From Sisyra terminalis (lineage: Eukaryota > Arthropoda > Insecta > Neuroptera > Sisyridae), in the NCBI GenBank assembly GCA_958496175.1, contig OY292278.1, positions 44,764,001 to 44,828,000 on the forward strand: a stretch of DNA of 64,000 bases, in the 5' to 3' direction. A program made the translations under genes and the position numbers. Positions 33,800 to 45,592 of the stretch are shown here, one piece after another. The notes below the pieces were generated by a model that was not told the origin of the DNA, ran no database searches, and worked only from the letters and a program-made list of their open reading frames with translations. Every line of letters begins with the position of its first letter. Position 1 is the stretch's first letter.

Positions 33800-36700
33800 A
33801 CCACCGCCGAAATCTAAGTTACTGGAAAACGGTAAATATATATATACAATACATAGTTACATTCTTCCGAACCACTAACATCTTTCTAACGAACGTAAAA
33901 AAACGTGCCACAATGCAGAAAGCCGAAAGTCATAATGCAGATGCAGGGAAATTAAGAACACCTGTTGTTAAATAGGGGACATAACGTTTATGTAGATCAA
34001 GTTATGATCAACAAGCTACAAATAAAATGCTAATGATTTACGCTGGAAAACGGTACGCGGAATCTAAGCGCCTAGGAACTCCCATGGAATACAAAAATCA
34101 AAAAATTTCGGGATCTAAGAGTCTTAAGATTGAAGCAATCTGCTAAGATGCATAAATGCAATCGAGCGGTGGTTGCAGAACTTGCATGAATCGAGAATGG
34201 TGCAAATAAGAGTTTCTAAATCGGAATAACCCTAAATTTCTTTCCGGGACTTAAATCGGGTGAAAAGCTTGGTATTTACGCCGGAAAACGGTACGCGGAA
34301 ACGAAACGTCTAGAATATTCCCGTGGAACACTAAAATCAAAATATTTCGGGATTTAAGAGTCTTAAGTTTTACGCAATTTGTTATGATGCAAAAATGCAA
34401 ACGAGCGGTGGTTGCAAAAGTTGCATGAGTCGTTTTTACTGTCGAGAATGATACAAATTAGGAGTTCTGAATCGAAATAACCCAAAATTTCATTCCGGGA
34501 ATTAAATCGGTTGAATAGTTTCTTATTTACGCCGGAAAACGGTACACGGAATCTAAGTTCTGAAGATTTTTCAGTGTTCCACTGAAAAATTTGCTAAGAT
34601 GCAAAAATGCAATCGAGCGGTGGTTGCAGAAGTTGCATGAATCGTTTTTACTGTCGAGAATGGTACAAATTAGGAGTTCTGAATCGGAATAACCCTAAAT
34701 TTCTTTCCGGGAATTAAATCGGGTGAAAAGCTTGGTATTTACGCCGAAAAACGGTACGCGGAAACGAAGCGTCTAGAATATTCCCGTGGAACACTAAAAT
34801 CAAAATATTTCGGGATCTACGAGTCTTAAGTTTAAAGCAATCTGTTAAGATGCAAAAATGCACACGGGCGGTGGTTGCAGAACTTACATGAATCATTTTT
34901 ACTGTCCAGAATGATGCAAATTAAGGTTTTTAGATTGAAATAACCCCAAATTTCTTTTCGGGAATTAAATCGGGTGAAAAGATTGGTATTTACGCCGGAA
35001 AACGGTACGCGGAATCTAATACTGAAGATTTTTCAATGGAATTCAAGGGTTTTAATGTTCCTAAATTTAGCAGGCTTAAGTTTTAAAAAATTTGCTAAGA
35101 TGCAAAAATGCAATCGAGCGGTGGTTGCAGAACTTGCATGAATCGTTTTTACTGTCGAGAATGATACAAATTAGGGTTTCGAAATTGGAATAACCCTAAA
35201 TTTCTTTTCGGGAATTAAATCGGTTGCATAGTTTGTTATTTACGTCGGAAATCAATACGTGGAATTTAAGTACTGATGGTTTTTCAGGCGGATTATAATG
35301 CTGAAGATTTTTCAAAGGAATACTAGGGTCTTAATGTTCCTAGATTTAGCAGGTTTAAGTTTTAAGAAATTTGTTAAGATACAAAAATGCAATCGTTTTT
35401 ACTGTTGAGAATGGTGCAAATAAGGGTTTCGGAATCGGTTAACAAGTTTGGCTGCACTTTCTTCAATGCATGTTTTCGAAAACTAGAAAAAAATCCTAAA
35501 GTTATTCAACCGAAGTTCTGGAAATTCTTGAATTATTTACGCCAGAAAACGGTACGCGAAATTTATGCGGATAGATGTTCCTATGGAATAGCAAAATTTT
35601 AATGTTCCTAGGCTTAAATTTTAAGAAGTTTGCTAAAATGCAAAATTGCAAACAATCGGTGGTTGTAGAAAATACGTGAATCGTTTTTACTATCGAGAGC
35701 GGTATAAATAAGGGTTTCGGAATCGAAATAACCCAAAATTTCTTTAAACCGGGAATTAAATCGGTTAAAAAGTTTGACTGCACTTTCTTCTATGCATGTT
35801 TTCGAAAACTGGAAAAAAATCCTAGAATTATCCAACCGAAGTTTGGGTTCGAATAATTTACAGCCAAAAACGGTACGCGGATTCTAAGCACGAAGGATAT
35901 TCCATTGGAACACTGAAGTTTAAATGTTCCTAGATCTAGTAAATTTCCTAAGATGCAAAAATGCAAACGAACGGTGGTTGCAGAAGTTGCATGAATCGTT
36001 TCTACTGTCGAGTTAATGTCGAGAATGAAACAAATTAGGGTTTCTAAATCGGAATAACCTTAAATTTCTTTCCGGGAATTAAATCGGTTGGAAAGTTTAC
36101 GCCGGAAAACGGTACGCGAAATCTAATGCTGAAGATTTTTCAATGGAACACAATAATCTTAATGTTCCTAGATTTAGCAGGCTTAGGTTATAAGCGATTT
36201 GCTTAAATGCAATCGAGCGGTGGTTGCAGAAGTTGCAAATTTCTTTAAACCGGGAATTAAATCGGTTCTTAAATTTGGCTGTACTTTCTTCTATGCATGT
36301 TTTCGAAAACTTTAAAAATCCTTTAAATATTCAATCGTAGTTCTGAAATTTAGGTTTGAATTATTTACGTTAGAAAACGGTACACGGAATTTATGCGGAA
36401 AGATGTTCCTATGGAATAGAAAAATCATAAGATTCCTAGGCTTAAGTTTTAAGAAGTTTGCTAAAATGCAAAATTGCAAACAATCGGTGGTTGTGGAAAT
36501 TGCATAAATCGTTTTTACTTTCGAGAGCGGTACAAATAAGGGTTTCGGAATCGAAATAACCCACAATTTCATTAAACTGGGAATTAAATCGGTTAACAAG
36601 TTTAGCTGCACTTTTTTCAATGCATGTTTTCAAAACTAGAAAAAAATCCGAGAGTTATTCAATCGGAGTTCTGAAATTTGAGTTTTAATCATTTATGCTA

Positions 36701-38170
36701 GAAAACGGTACGTGGAATTTACGCGGAAAGATTTCTAATGGAATAAAAGTTCCTATGGAATAAAAAATGCTAAATGTTCTTAGACTTAAGTTTATGAAAT
36801 TTTCTTCGATGCAAAAATGCAATCGAGCGGTGGTTGCAGAAACTGTACAAATAAGGGTTTCTGAATCGAAATAACCCAAAATTTCTTTAAACTAGGAATT
36901 GAAGCGGTTAAAAATTTGGCTGCACTTTCTTCAATGCATTTTTTTTGAGTATTTAAAAAAAATCCTAGAATTATTCAATAGAAGTTCCGAAATTTACGCC
37001 ATAAAACGGTACGCGGAAAGATAAGAAGAAAAATCTAAATACTCTTAAATTTAACAGTTATGTTTCGAAATTTACTAAGATGCAAAACTTCAAACGACCA
37101 GGGGTTGCAGAAATTATGCATGAATCGTTTTTACTTCGAGGGCGGTACAAATAAGGGTTTCTAAATCGAAAAAACCCGAAATTTCTTTTCGAGAATTAAA
37201 TCGGTTGAAAAATTTGGCTGCACTTTCTTCCATGCATGTTTTCGAAACTTGAAAAAAATCCTAGAATTATTGAACCGAAATTTGAGTTTGAATTATTTAT
37301 GCCAGAAAACGTTACGTGAAATTTAAGTGAGAAAATGTCCCTATAGAATAGAAAAATCTAAATGTTCCCAGGCTTAAATTTAAGAAATTTGCTAAAATGC
37401 AATTGAGCGGTGGTTGCAGAAGTTGCATGACTTGTTTCACTTTTCGAGAGTGATCTTATTAGGATTTCTCAATCGAAATAAACCACGAGTTCTTTCCGGG
37501 AATTAAATCGTTTGAAAAGTTTTGAAAATCTGCACTTTCTTTATGCATGTTTTCAAAAATTTTAACAAATCCTGAAATTCAAAGTCCCTAGAATTTAAAA
37601 CAGCGTATATCGCTGGCGATAGCGATAGGTTAGATCCTTTTTTTTAAATTTCATAAGCTATAATAGCTTGAAACGCAGAAATTGCATGTATCGTTTTTTC
37701 AGTGTAGAAACAATGAACCGCAATAATCATTTCGGGAATTAACTTAAATCGATTTTACCGATTCTTACTTTGACTAAGTTTTGAAGATGTTCATAAAAAA
37801 ATTAATTTATTGTTAATATAAGAACATTAAAAGTTTCCACATTTATCTAACCATAAGTTCCGAAACTTGATTATGAAATCAGCATGTATTTGTTGACAAA
37901 AATTACATGTTTGCTTTGCAAAATACTTATCATTGCATGTATGCATTTTATATTCCGAAATGGCATACAAAATATTTTTGTACTGTAAAACAGTACTTAT
38001 GATAATCAATTGAAACAATCTAAGAATTTCATTACGGGAACTATTTTAACTTCGCAGGAGTCGTAAGTTCGTAAGAAATTGCATGAGTTGTTTTTACTTT
38101 CGAGAGTGGTACAAATTTGAGTTTCTGAATCGAAATAACTCAAAATTTCTTTCCGGAAATTGAATCGGTT
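33800..38170 (+). repeat. Large satellite array, 13 or more units of two length classes
   Basis: The GGAAAACGGTACGCGG-type block recurs near 34043, 34282, 34533, 34742, 34994, 35243, 35541, 35862, 36101, 36367, 36697, 36999 and 37297. Short units (209-252 bp) dominate before 35250. After that most units are 266-330 bp and carry an extra segment with GCTGCACTTTCTTC...ATGCATGTTTTCGAAAA. Other constant blocks are AATCGAGCGGTGGTTGCAG and GGGAATTAAATCGG. The array decays beyond 37560 and a last recognisable piece ends near 38170. Open frames inside it are shadows of the repeat. Confidence 0.9.
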
Positions 38171-39305
38171 AATCGCTGGTAATAGCAATAGCCAAAGATG
38201 CATTTTTTTCCAAAATAACTTAAAGATTGGCTTTGGTTTTGATAGTGGTGCCTACCAAGGAATCTTATCTAAAACTGTCCTTAAATCATCTCACTGCAAA
38301 TTGGAACGAAAAATAATTATCCAATATTTCAACAACATTTTAAAAAGAAGAAATGTTCATAGACAAAAGATTTGGAAACTCAATGGAGTTGACTTTATTA
38401 CCCAATGATTACGAAATATTAAAATTTTTCGAGATTTAACAAACCTTGGTTGCAAAATTTGGTCAACTATTCAATTAAAGCATTTGAAGAAAATATATTC
38501 CAAATCCTTGCTAAGATTATTTTCCTTTTAGATACTTTAAAGTTGTTCCTAATAAAATTTCCTACAAAAATAGTTTCCAAGTCGATTTGTGTTTGGTATA
38601 TTGAAGTCATTCTTTAGATTGAATCGTTAGCTTGACTTCACTAATAACCATTGATCCGAATTTTCTGTAAAAAGTTGCATTTTACCACAGATAATCCGCG
38701 TCCATACGATAATGCTTGAACCCACAATGTTTACTTATGAATGAATTATATATTCATATGAGCTTTTAAGTTACCATTTTTTTACACCAATTCCCCACTG
38801 TTAACTCTTGGAATACAACTTTTCTTTGAAGAGGAAATACTAAAGCAAATATTTCTTTCCTAGGATTCACCTTAAGTTTTCCAAAGTTTATCAATAAAGA
38901 AGTCAAATGTTAAGACTTCATGGAAAACTTATAATGTTTTTTATCTTAAAATTTTCAATTAATTTAATTTGTTTTAAATAAGCTATTTTCGTATTTGTTG
39001 ATAGAATCTGTTTAAGAAAACATTCAATCATCATTGGAGCCTTATAAGGTTCAATATGTGAAGTGTTTTTCTTTGTAAATTTCTATTTGTTTATTTATTT
39101 ATTTAAGTGTAAGTTTATAGAAAATTAATGATCTAATTGCTATCAAATAAAAAAATAAATCAGTTTTAATTACAATTTGAAATACTATCTAACGATAGTA
39201 TCATAGTTCTTATTACCTCCCCCTCCCAGTTTTGTTATAAGGTCAAATTGTTCAAGTCTATATTTGAGATCTTTATGGATTTTTCCCAACTCATGTCCAG
39301 GTTTA
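38171..39305. other. Unassigned sequence
   Basis: No element or coding motif recognised. Confidence 0.4.
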
Positions 39306-39309
39306 CCTA

Positions 39310-39922
39310 AGGGGCCGTTCATAAAATACGTTCGCATACAAGGAGGGTAGGAGTCTTGCTGAGTATGACAAGATGTGACAAGATGTGGCGGGGGGGGTGT
39401 TTTCGGTAACGTGACTTTCGCCGTTCGTCAAAAAATTTTAAATTAATATTTCTTTCGACTATTTTTCTATTTCAATTTCTATCATGATAAAAAGTCATTT
39501 ATTTCATATTTAGTAAATATTAAATATAATAGTTTTCGCAGCGCACGCGATGTAAGAATGTTTTTTGGTAATTTTTTCAGACCTTAGGTTACATTATTGC
39601 AGTTTTATTACTTTTTTGAAAATTTAATATAGCCTATGTTCACCGGAAATAGTGTAGCTTCCCAACAGTGAAAGAATTTTTCAAATCGGTCAAGTAGTTT
39701 CGGAGCCTATTCAAAGCAAACAAACAATCAAATCTTTCCTTTTTATATATTAAAAAAAAATATATAGAGTTTTTAAATATATAGCAATTTGTGCACTTTT
39801 AATTGAAATTTATCATATTCAGGGTGGGGGTCGTAGTTTTGTGACGAAATATTTCTAGGGGGGTCACAGAAAGTGTGACACAGCGTGACAATGGGGGAGG
39901 GGGGGTCAGAAAAACGGCCCCT
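39310..39922. mobile_element. Non-autonomous DNA transposon with AGGGGCCGTT ends
   Basis: The termini AGGGGCCGTTCATAAAATACG and ...CAGAAAAACGGCCCCT are inverted repeats, followed inward by G-rich GTGACAAGATGTGGCGGGG and GTGTGACACAGCGTGACAATG blocks that also mirror each other. This terminus type is widespread in insects. The 39610-39760 interior (CAAATCGGTCAAGTAGTTTCGGAG ... CTTTCCTTTTTATATATTA) looks like the reverse complement of a Helitron-like 5' end, so the element may be a composite. No clear target duplication. Confidence 0.55.
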
Positions 39923-39940
39923 AAGAGATCTGAGAAAGCT

Positions 39941-40111
39941 TTGAATCATAACTTGGCAAGCGAATAATTCGTATGGGGCAGTTCCCTCTTTGGTCAAATA
40001 TGTTTTCAAGTTTCCTTAAAGGCTTTTTTTAAGTCTCTTGACCAGTGGTTCTTAAAATCAATTGAGCTCTGAAACCACCTAATAAAAATTTCCAATCTTG
40101 GGACCCATCTC
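39941..40111 (+). repeat. Source copy of a 171-bp segment duplicated into element A4
   Basis: This segment (TTGAATCATAACTTGGCAAG ... GGGACCCATCTC) recurs at 40665-40836 with only a handful of differences, about 97% identity by eye. It overlaps the left part of the hAT-like MITE at 40043. The copy lies 0.55 kb downstream inside the right arm of A4. Confidence 0.85.
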
Positions 40112-40234
40112 TTAGCTATCTAATAGAAATGAAGGTATCATTTTTTTTTGGTCACTTCCTATTTTAAATGCATGTCTTATACCCATTAAGGTTCACTCAA
40201 TATTGGCTGGTGATCCACAGTTTGGGAACTACTC
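40043..40234. mobile_element. hAT-like MITE, degenerate
   Basis: The left end is CAGTGGTTCTTAAAAT with GGGACCCA further in, and the right end is GATCCACAGTTTGGGAACTAC. They form the imperfect CAGTGGTTC...GGACC type inverted repeat of hAT MITEs, as in the copy at 20160. Flanking 8-mers do not match convincingly, so the limits are approximate. Confidence 0.5.
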
Positions 40235-40531
40235 TTCTAGGCCTTAAAATATTATGAATCCTTTCCAATTTTTCCTTTGATTAAATCAGTTGGCATTCAG
40301 TTTGACCAATTAAAATAACTTTCGATTATCCCTAAAGCCATCGTTTTAATATCGAAGTCGTAGTTGCGGAAAGTATTTTTAATCCGGAAATATTTCAAGA
40401 ATTGGTTCAAAAGATTATCTTTTGTAGATGATAAAATTCAAATCTCAGCTTTTATTTTTTTAAATAAGAAGACAATTCAGGTGGTTTAAGATCGGTTTTT
40501 TTATTTAATATTTCTATTATTTAATTAGCTA

Positions 40532-40562
40532 CGTTTCGTTACGTATCGTAACTTCATCAGGC
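40532..40562 (-). ncRNA. Hammerhead-like motif, A4 left arm
   Basis: On the minus strand the core is CTGATGA, A, stem II GTTAC-GATAC-GTAAC, then GAAACG. All core letters are intact, with one extra A before stem II. It points outward from the element centre. Confidence 0.5.
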
Positions 40563-40633
40563 TTCGTGATTCACAAAAATAAAATATTTTTTTGAATTTA
40601 AATTGAAAATATTTTATTTTTGTGAATCAAGAA

Positions 40634-40664
40634 GCCTGATGAAGTTACGATACGTAACGAAACG
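40634..40664 (+). ncRNA. Hammerhead-like motif, A4 right arm
   Basis: This is the mirror copy of the left-arm motif on the plus strand, with the same intact core and GTTAC/GTAAC stem II. The 172-bp templated insertion begins directly after its GAAACG. Confidence 0.5.
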
Positions 40665-40925
40665 TTGAATCATAACTTGGCAAGCGAATAATTCGTATGG
40701 GGCAGTTCCCTCTTTGGTCAAAAATGTTTTCAAGTTTCCTTAAAGGCTTTTTTTTAAGTCTCTAGACCAGTGGTTCTTAAAATCAATTGAGCTCTGAAAC
40801 CACCTAATAAAAATTTCCAATCTCGGGACCCACCTCGAAACGCTAATTGAATAATAAAAATATTAAATAAAAAAACCGATTTTAAACCACCTGAATTGTC
40901 TTCTTATTTAAAAAAAAAAAAAAAA

Positions 40926-42649
40926 TATTTCTTTAAAAAAAGAGCCAAACTCATAAAAGCTCCAAGTATCCATCGAATCCACGAATGGATCCATCAAAAA
41001 TAAATGAAACTTTTTTATTTCAAATGCTCATATTTGGCCAAAATCGAAAATGAAATTAGCGATGTTTTTTTCGGCTAAATACAGAAATTTTCCTTATTAA
41101 TTTTCTTTGACGACTCGCCTGAAAAAGTCGGCAATTATTGGATGAAACGTAATTGGAAAATTGTTAGAACTTCCCATATTATTAGTTCTTCTATTCTAAA
41201 TTACCATATTTTCTATCCTAATCTCCATAGCATATTTTGTCTAAATTTTAACTTTCTTTTTAATATTTTTCTTGATGGCTAATTTTAAATGGCCGTTTTG
41301 AATAGATCGTGATATAGTACATTAAGTAAATAAGCCACGGCCGAAAAAAATTTCAATTAAGACCCAAGCAAAATCGAGTGGTCAAGGACTTTAATGTTCT
41401 TACTATCCGAGTACTTCCAAATGCCAAAAATATTATAAGTCCATGTACTTAGTAAAACCGATTATAATTTATCTATGTAACTTTAACAATATAATGACTT
41501 AACCGCTTTGCAAACTTTGGTGTTGCTGCCTTTCTCTAATGTAAATTCCCACTAATGTTTCCACTATATCTCTTGTTCTTCATATTTGTGTAAGAAAAAT
41601 TTAAAACTAGTGAATTTCCACATGTTGGGGAACAAACGAGGAAAGTTTTACCCCAAAATGATGGGACAACGAAAGAGAAGAAGTACTTATAATATACTTT
41701 TAATTTTTGATACTTTGATACTTTTAGATTTTGGTGTTGAAAGACCAAATTGATAAGTCCAAAAGATTTACAAGGATTTCAATTGTGGACCAAAAAAAAG
41801 GTTTAGAGTGAAGTGGTTGAAAAACTACTGTGCCAAAGATAAAAGGAATGACCAGAAGCTTATCTTTTAGTACAGTGATAACCAATTTAAAACCTAAGAA
41901 ACTTAGCTAGTCCAAAATTAGCAGTGCATTTTTTTCTGCAATCAAACGGAAAACCAGGCGGATGGTGGTTTTCATGGCCAAATTTTTTTCATCAGAGTTC
42001 CGCAACAATCTGGTAAAACTACTTTCTGTGAAGAAGATATTTTTAAAAGAAATGCATCGAACATCGTTAGTAAAAGCAGAACGATATGAAAGTATTTCAT
42101 GCCAATACAGAGGCACCGACCGACCAGAAACGATCGCCCAGAACCAGTAATCATGAAAGTATATACCACGTACGTAGGTATATTATGCGGAAGATCACGC
42201 GTACCATTTAAAAAAAAAGACCGAGAGATAGAGAATATTATTGTGGAAAAGACGTCTTTCTAATTCTTAACAAGAAGAAAATAATGTTGGAAAACAAAAA
42301 TTTTAATTTATTCATAGGAATAACAATCGATGTACACTTGGTATAGAAAAAAATATCGATTATTGCAAATTAGAGTTAGATCAAAAGATATCTAATAGTA
42401 TACAATAGGGTATTCAATAGATATTTTTTGTTTCTTTGAAATTATTGTGATGATATTCTACTTAAAACTTTATATCAGTCTTACTATATTTGATCGTATA
42501 AGCCGAGGTTCTTGATTTATGAAGTTGAAATTGATTAAAGATCTTTTATTGAGAAAAAAATTGTTAAACTCCTATTATTTTTTTCAAATCTTATATAAAA
42601 AAATCTATAACTTCCTTGGCTAGAAAATGTCCATATGTTTCTTTAACAC
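40926..42649. other. Unassigned sequence
   Basis: No recognised element. The segment 41760-42180 is less AT-biased, with overlapping short frames on both strands and no family motif. Confidence 0.35.
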
Positions 42650-43712
42650 AAAGGATCTAGCAGGATCCACATAGCGAGTTGGCCCCCAAATAGGAACCTA
42701 TGTCGAAACTTATGTTAAAATATCGGCTTGATATACAAACACATTTTATATACTTTTCTTAAAATACTATACTATACTATTACTTAAAATAGTATTTGAT
42801 AGTTAATTTATTCGCCCACTTTAGGTAGAACCTGTAAAAATTTTGGTATGAGCCAGTGAATAATATCCTAAGGTAAACGAAGAAAACCAAGTAATTCAGA
42901 TGCCGTCAATATGTACCCAGAATTAATTGGAGACGTATAGTCTTCCAGTTTTAATAAATTATAACAGTGATAATAATTTTTTTTTATTCTTATTTTAATA
43001 AAAATTGAACACTAGTTGTTTTTTTTTCTTTTGGGATCAATTATTTTGATCTTGAAAGTAATCATCTTAAGAGTAAATATAGAAAAACAAAAAAAACTAA
43101 AAAAAATTTTTTTTTTTGTTTTCTTTGACTAACAATTATGAAAATAATATATGTTTTGTTCCTATATGTGGCCTATTTTTAATGGAAGTTTATTGAAAAA
43201 AAAGTTGGTGCAACACTTCGAAAAAAAATAAAACCGAGGTATACTATTAGGCGTAAATCACATTTCAATTTTTTTCAAGGTGTTGCACCACCTATTTTTT
43301 CACGCAATTTTTATGAGTTATAGTGCTTATGTAGAAGCATAAAAATATATTTTTTCGTGATTGTCATTTTCAGAGAACACATAAAAACAAATATTTCATT
43401 CGTTTTTTGGATTTCTTTGTTTAATTTTTTTTTCTAAAAATTTCAAAAAAATATATGAAATACTCTGTAAAATAATCTAAAGCCTCGTGTTGGTTTCACT
43501 TCTGTAGCTTAATTAGTTTTTGAGATATATCACTTTGAAAAATAGCCATGCGGGGGGACATTTTTGCCTATATCTCAAGGTCAAAGAGGAATTTGGTCGC
43601 GAAAAGTTTATAAAATGTGTTTGTATATCAAGCCGATATTTTGGCATAAGTTTCAATATAGGTTCCTATTTGGGGGCCAACTGGCCATGTGGATCCTGCT
43701 GGACCCTTTCCT
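42650..43712. repeat. Wide inverted repeat with a nested small hairpin
   Basis: Arms 42650-42763 and 43598-43712 are inverted copies sharing CAGCAGGATCCACATRG, GTTGGCCCCCAAATAGG and ATATCGGCTTGATATACAA. About 835 bp of AT-rich DNA lies between. Inside it, 43204-43296 is a smaller hairpin with GTTGGTGCAACACTT and AAGGTGTTGCACCAC arms. The right arm abuts the RT-like inverted repeat at 43720. No target duplication identified. Confidence 0.65.
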
Positions 43713-43719
43713 TATTTTC

Positions 43720-44140
43720 CAGGCTGAAAATCGCGTTTTTTCCTCACCGTATTGATAAAAAGCTTGTCTGAGATCAATTTTAGAAAAAAAAAATTCCCAT
43801 TCTTTCATATTATGTTTATTTTCGATGACATCTACATCTTTCCTAATTGTTATCACACTACTTGGAAATTGAAAATTTTTGGAATTATTTCCAAGTTTCC
43901 TTTCCCTTCGAATTAATCGAAATTTTGGCAAATTTTTTTGCAAAATCAAAATTTAAGGAAAGGAAAATCGTGAAATTTTATTGGAACAAACTAAAAGTCA
44001 GGAAATTTGGCAAAAATTTTGAAAATTTTTAATTTTATTGTGGTTTGATAACAATCAGGAAAGATGTAGATGTTATCAAAATTAAATATAGTATGAAATT
44101 GACCTGAGACAAGTTTGTTATCAATAAGGTTAGGGAAAAA
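43720..44140 (-). pseudogene. Ty3/Gypsy-like RT fragment present as an inverted pair
   Basis: On the minus strand, within the frame 43653-43949, residues 54-76 include FSKIDLRQAFYQ followed by KTRFSAWK. This resembles the RT segment (FSKIDLRxAYHQI...KTAFS) of LTR retroelements. The same sequence recurs inverted on the plus strand at 44043-44140 with stop codons in the matching frame (IDLRQVCYQ, then GKT). The copies form arms of about 100 bp around a spacer of about 170 bp. The fragment is too short for firm family placement and far from functional. Confidence 0.5.
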
Positions 44141-45003
44141 CCTGAGTTTCTGCCAGGAAAATCAAGAAATTTATGTTAAAAAAATAACTGTACATTTTGT
44201 ATTTCTACGTTGTTTATTTAAGATTAAAAAAAAAACAAAATTGTAATAATTTTCCTTAATATATGATCCTTAATCCATTTCAAATTCAAAAATCAAGAAG
44301 TTCGAGATATACGATCAAATATAGCAAGAATAATACAAAATTTTATGTAGAAAATCACCACAATAATTCGAAAAAAAATGCCGTTTGAACGTCCTATTGT
44401 GCACTAGAAGATATATTTTGATCTATCATTAATTTGCAAAAATCGATCTTTTCTTTATTACAAGTGTATACCCAGTTTAATTTGAGATTTTCAACAATCT
44501 ATTATTGTAAAGAAACATTATGAAGAAAAGAAAAAGATGATTTTTTTTCTGAAATTTATTACAATACGAACTATATCGATTGTCATTCCCACTCTATATG
44601 TTATCGGAACTTTAAAGCTTTCTAATTGATAAAAATAAACAAAACTATAAAGTTCAATTCTTATCCACCATATTTCTTAGTCCCTTTTGATATATTAAGC
44701 TTTAATTTCATGTTATCGACCACTGGAAATCCTTTTTAATTTGTGATTTTCGATCATGTATCAGGTATTATAAAGAGACGTAATATAAAAAAAAATCATC
44801 ATTCTAATGAAGGATATCGACAATTCTTAAAAATCAGAAGAGTTGGTGGATTTTTTTTTCTGATTTTTTTTTTGTAAAATAAAAACTATATCGATTATGC
44901 CTCCCACTCTATATGTTACCGGGGCTTTAAAGCTTTCCAATTGATAAAAAAATCAAGTCCAAGGTACTATGAATCGGATTTACCGTCTAGACTGAGTAGG
45001 TTG
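44141..45003 (+). repeat. Degenerate two-unit tandem repeat, period about 315 bp
   Basis: ACTATATCGATTRTSMYTCCCACTCTATATGTTA, followed by GGRRCTTTAAAGCTTTCYAATTGATAAAAA, occurs near 44569 and 44884. Similar poly-T/A-rich sequence precedes each. The first third of this stretch (44141-44400) has no recognised feature. Confidence 0.6.
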
Positions 45004-45010
45004 CAGCATA

Positions 45011-45170
45011 CCAAGGTTTATAAAATACACAGGTGGCCTCATTGTGGTTACGTGACGTATCCAGAAGAAATTCATCCATATCTTCAGACTGATTCAAGTT
45101 TCACAATTCTTCGTATGACGTCATTTTTTTTTGTTCTAATGGGGCAACCTGTGTAATTTACAAACCTTGG
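45011..45170. mobile_element. MITE with 7-bp target duplication (CCAAGG family, copy 2)
   Basis: The 160-bp element has ends CCAAGGTTTATAAAAT and ...ATTTACAAACCTTGG, giving a clean 9-bp outer inverted repeat plus the inner ACACAGGTGGCC/GGGGCAACCTGTGT pair. It is flanked by CAGCATA (45004-45010 and 45171-45177). It is about 90% similar to copy 1 at 22271. An open frame running through it has no domain. Confidence 0.8.
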
Positions 45171-45277
45171 CAGCATACAAGCGTCCACCATTCATTTATT
45201 CAATAACACTCGAAAATTATGGAATTTTACCCCTAAAATTCTATCCTCTAAAAAATTAGAAATATCATTACTAATAT

Positions 45278-45582
45278 AGAATATATTGCGGTCCAGTTTA
45301 TGTAGTAAAATTTAATATAATAATATATAAAAATCATACCATAAACATAAATGTGAACAGAAGTTCAAACAAAAATATTCGTGACGTATTGCCGAGATAC
45401 GTATTTCGATCACCAAGCAATCCTCTTCAGTGGTCATCAATCTGTTCAAATTTATGTTTATGGTATGATTTTTATATATTATTATATTAAATTATACTAC
45501 ATAAATTGGACCGCAATATATTCTATATATTGTATACACAGTAAAACTGTTCAAAGTCAGCGAAAAAATCTTATTTTGATCC
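45278..45582 (+). mobile_element. Family B element, 5'-truncated and internally deleted, copy B3
   Basis: The copy begins at AGAATATATTGCGG, about 17 nt inside the normal CTGTGTATAC start. It keeps the full one-sided tail (...TCTTATTTTGATCC) and is flanked by TTACTAATAT (45268-45277 and 45583-45592). The left arm is present up to CAGTGGTCATCAA and then joins the outer part of the right arm, so only the minus-strand hammerhead-like motif (45383-45430) remains. 5' truncation with an intact tail and a target duplication is a signature of target-primed reverse transcription. Confidence 0.8.
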
Positions 45583-45592
45583 TTACTAATAT

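Larger units (their letters stand above)
40426..40910 (+). mobile_element. Family A palindromic element with a templated insertion, copy A4
   Basis: The copy begins AGATGATAAAATTCAAATC and ends ...GTCTTCTTATTTA followed by a poly-A run. The centre (40565-40632) is a nearly perfect palindrome of TTTTTGTGAATC arms. Both arms have perfect-core hammerhead-like motifs. The right arm is interrupted by 172 bp (40665-40836) copied from 39941-40111, with CGAAACG repeated at both junctions (40658-40664 and 40836-40842). Removing it restores the arm except for three bases. No clear target duplication was found. The right end lacks the last block of the left end, as in A1 and A2. Confidence 0.8.

Noticed and set aside
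34714..36879. Several 60-100 codon frames with similar protein sequence on the minus strand
   Set aside because: They recur once per satellite unit and shift frame between units, so the similarity is due to the tandem repeat, not to a gene family.
40043..40234. 8-bp target duplication for the hAT-like MITE
   Set aside because: Best alignment of the flanks is only 5 of 8, so no duplication is claimed.
41020..41180. CCTGAAAAAGTCGGCAATTA...GATGAAACG as a further hammerhead-like motif
   Set aside because: No pairing stem II and a broken CTGANGA; chance resemblance.
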